Below, piece by piece: positions 1 to 6,178 of a stretch of 24,280 nucleotides of DNA. Position numbers and translations under genes: made by a program. A model generated the notes under the pieces. It was not told where the DNA came from, ran no database searches, and saw only the letters and a list, made by a program, of their open reading frames with translations. Numbering within the stretch: the first letter of the stretch is position 1; each line of letters starts with the position of its first letter. Origin of the DNA: Olsenella uli (lineage in GTDB: Bacteria; Actinomycetota; Coriobacteriia; Coriobacteriales; Atopobiaceae); NCBI RefSeq assembly GCF_901212655.1, contig NZ_CAAKON010000042.1, forward strand, positions 1-24,280, written 5' to 3'.

Positions 1-68
1 CGTTGCGCGCCCGCCTGCGTTGCGCGCCCGATTGCGTTGCGCGCCCGATTGCGATGTTCGGCCGCCCG
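1..68. repeat. 17-bp tandem repeat, about four units
   Basis: The unit CGTTGCGCGCCCGATTG is repeated head to tail: unit 1 at 1-17 (last part CCTG), exact units at 18-34 and 35-51, and a degraded fourth unit at 52-68. The array may begin before the window. There are no spacers, so this is a simple tandem repeat and not a CRISPR array. No function is visible. Confidence 0.85.
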
Positions 69-215
69 TGGGGCGCCCGCTTGCGAGGCGCCTAGCGCCC
101 ACGAGCCCTCGCCCGTGCATCCTCAGTCGCGAGCTCTCGGCCCGCGCGTTCTCCGGCGATGCATCTGCTGGTAGCACATTCTCTGGAAGGCCCCCTTGGC
201 CATGTGTCCTTCCAA

Positions 216-343
216 GCTGTCCACGAATCCGGTCGAATGCGCGGTTGGGGTTGCCGGTTCTGTCGGTTTGTCCGCAAATGTGGCCGGTTGCGAAGGCGGG
301 GCGCGCTGTGACCCCGGTCTGTCCAGAAAGTCGGCCGATTGCC
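216..343 (+). repeat. Degenerate 25-bp repeat, three copies spaced 51 bp apart
   Basis: Three diverged copies of a motif close to CTGTCCACGAATGCCGGCC followed by GTTGCG lie at about 217-241, 268-292 and 319-343. Their conserved GTCC cores start at 219, 270 and 321, an exact 51-bp period. The same motif occurs, better conserved and on the opposite strand, at 564-725. The divergence suggests an old, decaying array. Confidence 0.7.
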
Positions 344-563
344 CTGCCGATGACGAAGGACAGCTCGGCCGGGAAACCCCAATCTGAGCCCCGCCGTTAT
401 TCGCGCCCAATCTACCTGCGGATTTATGGCCTTTGCATTTTTGGCTGAGGTGCGAAGGGTATGGCGGCGCATATTTGGCCGCCCGCGGAGCGGTTCCGAC
501 GTGCCGCAATCACGCGATCGCCCGAGTTTGTGAGCCATGGCGGCCTCTTGCGTGCCTTGAGTA

Positions 564-751
564 CGCAACGGCCGGCATTCGTGGACAGATGCGGCCGGCA
601 TTCGTGGACAGATGCGGCGACACGGGCAAGACGGGGGGCGCGAGCCTTTTGCTTGAGTGGCTCAGGCCGCGTCAACTACTTATTCCAGACAGAAGCCGCC
701 TTGGGTTGCCGGCATTCGTGGACAGATGCGGCGACACGGGCAAGACGGGGG
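564..751 (-). repeat. Inverse-oriented copies of the 25-bp repeat, with a 44-bp perfect direct repeat
   Basis: The core GCCGGCATTCGTGGACAG occurs three times, ending at 588, 611 and 725. The second and third copies extend into an identical 44-bp block at 594-637 and 708-751, which includes GCGACACGGGCAAGACGG. Read on the minus strand these are the same motif as the degenerate plus-strand copies at 216-343, so the region holds oppositely oriented members of one family. The 44-bp identity implies a recent duplication. Confidence 0.8.
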
Positions 752-948
752 CGCGCCTGCAGTCGAGATGCTGGCTCTCGTGAAAAAGGGCTTGGAATGC
801 AGAGGTCGATGGCGCGTCGCAGCCCGAAGAAGGGGACAATACGACCCCAGGCAAGACAAATAGCTTACATAAATGCTGTAAATCCCGGGGTTTGAAGCAA
901 GGCTTCGCCGGCGCCCGTACAGTCCAGACCCTTTTGCACAGAAAAGAA

Positions 949-2280
949 TTAAGGGACAACAGGGCTCGTGCTTGCCCGCCTGATTACGCCGCCAGGCACC
1001 TCGTATTTCAGGCGGCTGCCACCGCTGCCGGTCATCTCGTGCTTTGTGCTGCCGTCCGCGGCGTTTCCGGGTGCCTCGAACCTCGCGTTGCTCCCGGCGG
1101 CGCTGCTAAATGCCCCACGATCCGAGCTGCTCTTGGGGGCGTATCCGGATTCCGCGGGGATTGCATACCCTGCCTGGTTTTGGGGTGCGCACTCTTTCTT
1201 GCCCCGGGGCCTGCATGCTGCCTGGTCCTCGGTGCTGCTGGATGAGGGGCTGCCCTTGGCGAGTAGAAGCTCGATAACCCTGCGCGCGATTTCCGCCGTG
1301 TCCTGTACGGCCGTGGTGACGCCGCCGTAAAGCACGTGGTTCCAGGCGTAGTCGTCAAAGGTGGCAACGGCGGCGTCCTCGGGCACGGAAAGCCCAAGCG
1401 CGTCAAGCGCCTCCACGAGACGCAGAAACACGAGGCCGTTCACGGCGATGAGGCCAGGCTTGCAGGCGCCTCGCTCGCGGAGGTTGCCAGCAAAACCGTG
1501 TCTCTCGTGCGCAGTGTCGGCGGCATGGGTGTCGCTGGCGAAATCCTGCATGGCGCCCGCGGCATGGACGTCGCCGGAGACCCCGAGCTCGCCGCGCAGG
1601 GCATTCGCCGCCTGCGCGGCGTCCGCGTGCAGCGTCACAACCGCCCCGGGAATGCCGCGCGCCTCAAGCTCCGAGCGAAAGGCGTCCGCTCGGGCGCGGC
1701 GCACGCTGCTAGACTCGTCGGCTTCCGTGAACATGAGGAGCCGGGTGCACCCAGCTTCTTCAAGCTCGTCGATGAGCGCGGCTGTGAGCTGGGCGTTATT
1801 GGACGTAACAAGAGGAAGCCCCGAGGGGGAGGTGTCTCGGTCGAGCAGCACCACGGGTACGCGCCTGGCAGCCCGGGCGAGGGGGGCCGGGTCCTCGTCG
1901 CAGGTGTTGACCACGAGGCCGTCCACACCGGCATCCACGAGGCGCTCGATGGCGGCCGCCTCGCGCGCGGGGTTGTTGCCGCTGGCCGCGGTCATGAGCG
2001 AGTAGCCCTGACGCGCCGCCTGGGCGTCCAGCTCCTCGAGCATGGCGCCGGAGTAGGGGTTGCGGATGTCTGCGATGACCACGCCCAGCATGCGCGAGCG
2101 GTCTGTGCGGAGGCTGCGGGCGGCATTGCTCGGGCGGTAGCCCGTGCGCTCGATGACGCCGGCGATGCGTTCGCGCGTCTCTGCGCCCATGGCCTCGTAG
2201 CGCCCGTTGAGATAGCGCGAGACCGTGGCCGGGCTCACGTTTGCCTCACGTGCGATGTCGCGTATGCGCATGCGTGCCAT
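949..2280 (-). CDS. LacI-family transcriptional repressor (KdgR-like), with two low-complexity insertions
   Basis: This 443-residue protein is a DNA-binding sugar-responsive repressor. Residues 4-50 form the LacI helix-turn-helix and hinge region (IRDIAREANVSPATVSRYLNG). Residues 60-340 form the periplasmic-binding-protein-like effector domain. Family members are usually about 330-345 residues. The excess is in two places: a His/Ala-rich stretch at about 236-272, and a Ser/Gly/Pro-rich stretch at about 344-422. After the second stretch the usual ending returns as EVPGGVIRRAST (427-438). The start has a good ribosome site, GGAGGG, just before the ATG. It diverges from the KDG kinase gene, and a perfect palindrome in the shared region is its likely operator. 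Family assignment is firm. The KDG or uronate effector is inferred from the neighbours. Confidence 0.92.
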   Translation of the reverse strand: MARMRIRDIAREANVSPATVSRYLNGRYEAMGAETRERIAGVIERTGYRPSNAARSLRTDRSRMLGVVIADIRNPYSGAMLEELDAQAARQGYSLMTAASGNNPAREAAAIERLVDAGVDGLVVNTCDEDPAPLARAARRVPVVLLDRDTSPSGLPLVTSNNAQLTAALIDELEEAGCTRLLMFTEADESSSVRRARADAFRSELEARGIPGAVVTLHADAAQAANALRGELGVSGDVHAAGAMQDFASDTHAADTAHERHGFAGNLRERGACKPGLIAVNGLVFLRLVEALDALGLSVPEDAAVATFDDYAWNHVLYGGVTTAVQDTAEIARRVIELLLAKGSPSSSSTEDQAACRPRGKKECAPQNQAGYAIPAESGYAPKSSSDRGAFSSAAGSNARFEAPGNAADGSTKHEMTGSGGSRLKYEVPGGVIRRASTSPVVP

Positions 2281-2315
2281 GGGCCCTCCACAATTGGCCG
2301 TCTGACGAAAACAGA

Positions 2316-2346
2316 TTGACTTGGCCTGCCGTTCATGCAGTATACT
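2316..2346 (+). promoter_or_regulatory. Candidate sigma-70 promoter of the KDG kinase operon
   Basis: A -35 box TTGACT at 2316-2321 and a -10 box TATACT at 2341-2346 are separated by 19 bp, slightly longer than ideal. Transcription would start near 2353, immediately before the palindromic operator and about 175 nt upstream of the kinase start codon. Confidence 0.6.
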
Positions 2347-2355
2347 TCAAGCCGG

Positions 2356-2375
2356 CTACGAAATCGATTTCGTAG
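2356..2375. promoter_or_regulatory. LacI-type operator, 20-bp perfect palindrome
   Basis: CTACGAAATCGATTTCGTAG is a perfect inverted repeat with the central CG typical of LacI-family operators. It begins about 10 bp after the -10 box, so a bound repressor would block initiation or early elongation towards the kinase gene. It lies between the divergent regulator and kinase genes, which supports control of both by the LacI protein encoded at 949-2280. No second copy was noticed elsewhere in the window. Confidence 0.8.
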
Positions 2376-2405
2376 AGCTTGTAAGCTTATTGCAAACGCA
2401 GGTTC

Positions 2406-2529
2406 AAGGAGGTCAAAGGCGTGCGGGAACCCGTGCGCCCACGGGCTCCGCGGAGCCACGACGGGTCACGCGCCGCGCGGGCCCCACGACGGGCCACGCG
2501 ACGCGCGGGCCCCACAGAAAGGAACGCGT
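2406..2529 (+). promoter_or_regulatory. Structured KDG kinase mRNA leader with strong upstream Shine-Dalgarno and tandem repeat
   Basis: AAGGAGGT at 2406-2413 is a near-perfect ribosome site placed 7-8 nt before a GTG at 2421. That GTG opens a frame that overlaps the start of the kinase gene in another frame. Within it are a hairpin CCCGTG-CGCC-CACGGG (2430-2445), a palindrome GGCTCCGCGGAGCC (2444-2457), and a 28-bp tandem repeat (2456-2483 and 2484-2511, two mismatches). The kinase has its own weaker site, AGAAAGGA, near 2516-2523. The upstream frame may be a regulatory leader, or the strong site may have been displaced from the kinase by the repeat expansion. Confidence 0.45.
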
Positions 2530-3567
2530 ATGGACGCCAGCACGAAGGTCCTCACCTTTGGCGAGATCATGATGCGCCTCTCGCCGCCGGACCACCTCCG
2601 CCTCGAGCAGGCCACGAGCTTCGACGCGCGTTACGGCGGCGCCGAAGCCAACACGGCCCTCTCGCTCGCGTACCAGGGCGATAACGCCGCGTACGTCTCC
2701 ATCGTCCCGGCTAACCGCATCGGCGACTGCGCCCTGCGCTCGCTTGCCATGTATGGCGTCGACACCTCCCGCGTCGTGCGCTCCGGCGACCGCCTTGGCA
2801 CCTACTACTTCGAGATCGGCGCCTCGCAGCGCGGCAATGGCTGCGTCTATGACCGCAAGTACTCCGCCATCAACCTCGCCCGTCACTCCGATCTCGAGTG
2901 GGGTCGCATCCTCGAGGGCGTGGGCATCTTCTACTTCTCCGGCGTGACCCCCGCCATCTCCGACGAGATGGCCCTTGCCTGCAAGGAGGCCCTCGCGGCC
3001 GCCCGCGAGCGCGGCATCACCACCGTGTGCGACGTCAACTACCGCGGCAAGATGTGGAGCCCCGAGAAGTCGCAGCAGGTCATGACCGGGCTGCTGCCGC
3101 TTGTGGACATCGTGATCGCCAATGACGAGGACGCGCCCGCCGGTCTCGGCGTCACCTGCGTCTCCGGCTCGCTCTCCAACGGCATCGAGGAGCGCGAGGA
3201 CTACGTGGAGATGGCGCGCCAAATCTGCGCTGGCTACGGCTGCAAGAAGGTTGCCTCCGTGGTCCGTGACATCCAGAGCGTCGAGCGCTCGCAGTGGATG
3301 GGCATGCTCTATGACGCCGAGAGCGGCGAGCACTGGTTCAGCCCCGCGCACGACGTGCACGTGCTCGAGGGAGTTGCCGCCGGTGATGCGTTCAACGCCG
3401 GCCTGCTCCACGGCCTGCTCCACGGCTACGAGCCGCAGCATGTCATCGACTACGCCATCGCGGCGAGCATCCTCAAGCTCACCATTCGCGGTGACTCCAA
3501 CCTCGTGACCGAGGCCGAGATCGAGGGCGTCGCCAAGTCTGGCGGCGGCACTCGCGTGGCCCGCTAG
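2530..3567 (+). CDS. kdgK: 2-keto-3-deoxygluconate kinase (PfkB/ribokinase family)
   Basis: This 345-residue cytoplasmic sugar kinase is expected to phosphorylate 2-keto-3-deoxygluconate with ATP to give KDPG, the substrate of the aldolase encoded next. The N-terminal LTFGEIMMRLSPP and the YGGAEANTALSLA segment are typical of the KdgK branch. The PfkB C-terminal signature appears as EGVAAGDAFNAG (280-291), with the catalytic base Asp286. The length is normal for the family. The ATG at 2530 is preferred because it follows AAAGGA and gives the family-typical N-terminus. The frame stays open upstream to 2335, but that would run through the operator. It is likely controlled by the palindrome at 2356-2375. 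The function is supported by sequence type and by linkage to the KDPG aldolase gene. Confidence 0.9.
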   Translation: MDASTKVLTFGEIMMRLSPPDHLRLEQATSFDARYGGAEANTALSLAYQGDNAAYVSIVPANRIGDCALRSLAMYGVDTSRVVRSGDRLGTYYFEIGASQRGNGCVYDRKYSAINLARHSDLEWGRILEGVGIFYFSGVTPAISDEMALACKEALAAARERGITTVCDVNYRGKMWSPEKSQQVMTGLLPLVDIVIANDEDAPAGLGVTCVSGSLSNGIEEREDYVEMARQICAGYGCKKVASVVRDIQSVERSQWMGMLYDAESGEHWFSPAHDVHVLEGVAAGDAFNAGLLHGLLHGYEPQHVIDYAIAASILKLTIRGDSNLVTEAEIEGVAKSGGGTRVAR

Positions 3568-3687
3568 CACCGATTCTTCCGCTGCGGCAGGGTGGCCCGC
3601 CGCAGCTTGGCCGTCGCGCACACCGCACGCGCGACGCGCCGGCCGCTCCCGCACAGGCGCGGCTGAGCTTCCGCGCCCGGCGCGGGT

Positions 3688-3723
3688 GCGGCCGCGCTCG
3701 TCCGTGTATGCGAGCGCGGCCGC
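3688..3723 (+). promoter_or_regulatory. Perfect 13-bp hairpin between kdgK and the aldolase gene
   Basis: GCGGCCGCGCTCG (3688-3700) and CGAGCGCGGCCGC (3711-3723) are exact inverted repeats around a 10-nt loop. There is no T-run after it, so it is not a classical terminator. It may act as an mRNA-processing or stability element, or a partial terminator that sets the ratio of the two enzymes. A smaller inverted repeat, GCTGCGGC/GCCGCAGC, lies near 3582-3607. The gap between the genes is 221 bp. Confidence 0.6.
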
Positions 3724-3788
3724 TCACATCAGAACACGCCGCTCGGCACCTGCCGCGGCGGTCTGGCTTTCCAACGAAGGGGAACGCA

Positions 3789-4430
3789 ATGTTCGAGGGT
3801 TTCTACAAGAAGCTTGAGGGTCTCGGCATCGTGCCGGTCGTCGTGCTGGAGAAGGTCGAGGACGCCGTGCCGATGGCCGGTGCCCTGCACTCTGCCGGCA
3901 TGGACTCCGCCGAGGTCACCTTCCGCACCCCGGTTGCCGCCGAGTGCATCAAGGCCATGCACGAGGCTCATCCCGAGATGGCCGTGGGCGCCGGCACCGT
4001 CCTCACCGTCGAGCAGGTTGACGAGGCCGTTGCCGCCGGCGCGAGCTTTATCGTGAGCCCGGGCTTCGACGAGGATGTCGTGCGTCACTGCATCGAGCTC
4101 AACGTGCCCGTCCTTCCTGGCACCGTGACGCCGTCTGAGGTCACCGCCGCCCGCAAGCTCGGCCTTAAGGTCACCAAGTTCTTCCCGGCCGCGCAGTACG
4201 GCGGCCTCAACACGATCAAGGCCCTCTGCGCCCCGTTCGTTGGCCACCGCTTCATGCCCACCGGCGGCGTGAACACCGAGAACGTCGAGGAGTACCTCTC
4301 CAGCCCGTCGATTATTGCCTGCGGCGGCACCTGGATGGTCAAGCCCGCCATGTTCGCCGACGGTGACTTCACCAAGGTTCAGGAGAGCGCGGCTGCCGCC
4401 ATGGAGGCCGTGCGCAAGGTTCGCGCCTAG
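3789..4430 (+). CDS. eda: 2-keto-3-deoxy-6-phosphogluconate (KDPG) aldolase
   Basis: This 213-residue class I aldolase cleaves KDPG into pyruvate and glyceraldehyde 3-phosphate, completing the lower Entner-Doudoroff/uronate route begun by the kinase upstream. The active-site glutamate is Glu42 in AEVTFRTP and the Schiff-base lysine is Lys130 in VTKFFPA. The GAGTVLT (67-73) and MPTGGVN (156-162) barrel loops, which bind substrate and phosphate, are present. The length matches the family. The start ATG follows AAGGGG. The gene lies 221 bp after kdgK on the same strand, so it could be co-transcribed or have its own promoter. Two hairpins follow the stop codon. The sequence appears complete and normal. 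Confidence 0.95.
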   Translation: MFEGFYKKLEGLGIVPVVVLEKVEDAVPMAGALHSAGMDSAEVTFRTPVAAECIKAMHEAHPEMAVGAGTVLTVEQVDEAVAAGASFIVSPGFDEDVVRHCIELNVPVLPGTVTPSEVTAARKLGLKVTKFFPAAQYGGLNTIKALCAPFVGHRFMPTGGVNTENVEEYLSSPSIIACGGTWMVKPAMFADGDFTKVQESAAAAMEAVRKVRA

Positions 4431-4499
4431 CGGCATTGTCGGTGCGGGCGTCCACAAGATTCGGCGGGGGCGCCCGGCATACGCATGGTCCTTTCGAGG

Positions 4500-4571
4500 G
4501 AGGGCGCGTTCTCGCGCCCTCGCGGCAGGCCAGGCAAGCCCAGGGCCCGTCGGCATTAGCCGGCGGGCCCT
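4500..4571 (+). terminator. Tandem GC-rich hairpins downstream of eda
   Basis: Hairpin 1 has the stem GAGGGCGCG/CGCGCCCTC (4500-4508 and 4513-4521) with loop TTCT. Hairpin 2 has a 13-bp stem at 4542-4554 and 4559-4571 with loop ATTA and one G-U pair. Neither is followed by a clean T-run, as is common in GC-rich actinobacteria, so termination is likely but not certain. Confidence 0.6.
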
Positions 4572-4584
4572 CTATGTGGAGGGA

Positions 4585-4615
4585 TTGGGTCGGGCGGCTT
4601 CGTAGTCGTTATATA
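4585..4615 (+). promoter_or_regulatory. Candidate promoter of the molybdenum hydroxylase operon
   Basis: TTGGGT (4585-4590) and TTATAT (4609-4614) are 18 bp apart in an otherwise GC-rich gap. This is the only plausible promoter-like pair between the eda terminator and the operon. It would give a leader of about 150 nt. Confidence 0.4.
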
Positions 4616-4732
4616 CGAGAAAAAACTGCGCCTCCTCATGGAGAACTGCCCGTGCCGAAGCGCCGTACGCCGATTTGCCGTAGCATGTCCCGGTACCCCA
4701 ATGACATCGACGAACGGCCCGTCTCGCGGGTT

Positions 4733-4752
4733 CCTGGCGCACGCGCGCCAGG
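4733..4752 (+). promoter_or_regulatory. Perfect 8-bp hairpin just before the operon's ribosome site
   Basis: CCTGGCGC-ACGC-GCGCCAGG is an exact stem-loop ending 9 nt before the AAAGGAG ribosome site at 4762-4768. A smaller stem, CTCC-TCAT-GGAG, lies at about 4632-4643. The leader is therefore structured and could hold a regulatory RNA. I could not match it to a known riboswitch by eye. Confidence 0.5.
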
Positions 4753-4772
4753 CGTCAGGGCAAAGGAGCGAC

Positions 4773-5729
4773 GTGCTGCAATTTGGCAAATACGTGCGGG
4801 CGGCGAGCGTCCAGGAGGCATATGACCTCCTCAAGAGGGGACGCTCCACCCGTGTCATCGGCGGAGGCGTGTGGCTGCGCCTGCAAGACCGCCGCATCGC
4901 CACGGTTATCGACATCAGTGACTGCGGGCTCGATCACATCGAGCGCATCGACTTCGAGTCGGGCGATCCGGTGGGCGTCGAGGCTGCCGGCGCTGCGGCT
5001 GCCGGAGCCGCGCCTGGCAAATTGCCTGGAAACGCCTGGAGCATCGGTGCCATGGTGAGCCTCCACGCACTCGAGACGCACACGGCGTTCAATGCCTCTA
5101 CCTGCGGTGTATTCGAAGCTGCGGCGCGCGACATCGTGGGCGTGCAGATGCGCAACCTCGCCACCGTGGGCGGCAGCCTCTACGGCCGCTTCGGCTTCTC
5201 CGACGTCCTCACGGCCCTGCTCCCGCTCGACTGCGAGGTGGAGCTCGCCGGCGCCGGCCGCATGCCCATCGCCGAGTTTGCCGAGGCGGGCTACATGCAC
5301 GACATCCTCGTGCGCCTCATCGTGCGCGACCGCGACTATCGCGCAAGCTTCCAGTGCCTGCGCCGCAGTGCCACGGACTTCCCGGTGCTCAATGTCTGCG
5401 CGGCGCGTTGGGACGGTTCCTGGCGCGTGGCCGTGGGTGCGCGCCCCACGCGGGCGCGGCTCGTGGCGCTCGACGCCTTGGCGCTGCCGGCCGAGTTCAC
5501 CGAAGCGGAGCTTGGCGCCGCATGCGAGCGCCTCGCGCAGCTGCCGATGGGCACGAACATGCGCGGCAGCGAGCGCTATCGCCGCCACCTCGCCCGTGAG
5601 CTGGGGCGCCGCGCCCTGCTTGAGGCGGCAGGTGCACACACGGAGGGGGATGCGCCGAGGGCCGAGGCGGCCAGCTTGCGCACCACGGCTGCCGCACACG
5701 CGGAGGGAGATGACGCCCGATGCTCGTAA
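4773..5729 (+). CDS. Xanthine dehydrogenase-family FAD-binding subunit
   Basis: This 318-residue protein is the flavin (CoxM/XdhB-type) subunit that carries electrons from the iron-sulfur subunit to the final acceptor. Residues 25-40 (STRVIGGGVWLRLQDR) form the FAD pyrophosphate loop. DIVGVQMRNLATVGGSL (120-136) is the second FAD-contact motif of the family. An Ala/Gly-rich stretch at about 70-83 looks like a small insertion. The GTG at 4773 is chosen as the start because it follows AAAGGAG and gives the usual MLQFGKYVRAAS beginning. The frame is open back to an ATG at 4638, but that extension does not look like the family. The end overlaps the next gene by 10 bp, showing translational coupling. 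The substrate of the complex cannot be read from this subunit. Confidence 0.88.
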   Translation: MLQFGKYVRAASVQEAYDLLKRGRSTRVIGGGVWLRLQDRRIATVIDISDCGLDHIERIDFESGDPVGVEAAGAAAAGAAPGKLPGNAWSIGAMVSLHALETHTAFNASTCGVFEAAARDIVGVQMRNLATVGGSLYGRFGFSDVLTALLPLDCEVELAGAGRMPIAEFAEAGYMHDILVRLIVRDRDYRASFQCLRRSATDFPVLNVCAARWDGSWRVAVGARPTRARLVALDALALPAEFTEAELGAACERLAQLPMGTNMRGSERYRRHLARELGRRALLEAAGAHTEGDAPRAEAASLRTTAAAHAEGDDARCS

Positions 5730-6178
5730 AGCTCACGGTCAACGGCGCGAAGGTCGAGGCGGACGTTGCCCCTGACCTGCGTCTCTTTGACTTCCTGCGT
5801 GCCCGCGGCCTCAAGAGCGTGAAGTGCGGTTGCGAGACCACCAACTGCGGCCTGTGCACAGTGTGGATGGACGGCGTGCCCGTGCTCTCCTGCGCCGTGC
5901 CGATGGGCCGCGCCCACGGCCACAGCTTCACCACGCTCGAGGCTCTGCGCGACGAGTCCGCCGCCTTTGCCCGCTGCATGGCCGAGGAGGGCGCCGAGCA
6001 GTGCGGCTTCTGCTCCCCGGGCCTCGTCATGAACGTGCTGGCGCTGCGCCGCGACCACCCAGACGCGGACGACGAGCTCATTCGCCGCTATCTCTCTGGC
6101 AACCTCTGCCGCTGCTCCGGCTACGCGAGCCAGATGCGTGCCATCCGCCGCTACCTTGCCGAGGAGGCCACCCGATGA
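5720..6178 (+). CDS. Xanthine dehydrogenase-family 2Fe-2S subunit
   Basis: This 152-residue electron-transfer subunit carries two [2Fe-2S] clusters. The plant-ferredoxin-like cluster uses Cys38, Cys43, Cys46 and Cys58 (pattern C-x4-C-x2-C-x11-C); an additional Cys36 lies beside it. The second cluster uses Cys95, Cys98, Cys130 and Cys132 (QCGFCSPG and LCRCSGY), the standard arrangement for this family. The length is normal. It overlaps the FAD-subunit gene by 10 bp and the molybdenum-subunit gene by 4 bp (ATGA), so the three are translated together. It links the molybdenum site to the FAD subunit in the cytoplasm. Confidence 0.95.
   Translation: MLVKLTVNGAKVEADVAPDLRLFDFLRARGLKSVKCGCETTNCGLCTVWMDGVPVLSCAVPMGRAHGHSFTTLEALRDESAAFARCMAEEGAEQCGFCSPGLVMNVLALRRDHPDADDELIRRYLSGNLCRCSGYASQMRAIRRYLAEEATR

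Larger units (their letters stand above)
69..948. other. Gene-free region outside the repeats
   Basis: No convincing gene is present in the first 948 bases. The open frames here translate to Arg/Pro/Ser-rich sequence with no family resemblance, and several simply read through the repeats. One small inverted repeat, TTACA-n7-TGTAA, lies near 864-880. No clear terminator for the minus-strand lacI-type gene ending at 949 was found. Confidence 0.6.

Noticed and set aside
1..343. CRISPR-like appearance of the regularly spaced repeats
   Set aside because: The 17-bp units are contiguous with no spacers, and the 51-bp-spaced copies are degenerate in a way CRISPR repeats are not. No cas genes are in the window.
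92..601. Minus-strand 169-residue open frame
   Set aside because: It is Arg/Pro-rich with no family resemblance, overlaps other equally poor frames, and includes translated copies of the local repeat.
2335..2529. N-terminal extension of KDG kinase from an ATG at 2335
   Set aside because: It would begin inside the promoter and read through the operator. The kinase family starts at the ATG at 2530, which has its own ribosome site.
4638..4772. N-terminal extension of the FAD subunit from an ATG at 4638
   Set aside because: It lacks a ribosome site and gives a Cys/Arg/Pro-rich N-terminus foreign to the family. The GTG at 4773 has AAAGGAG and the expected start.
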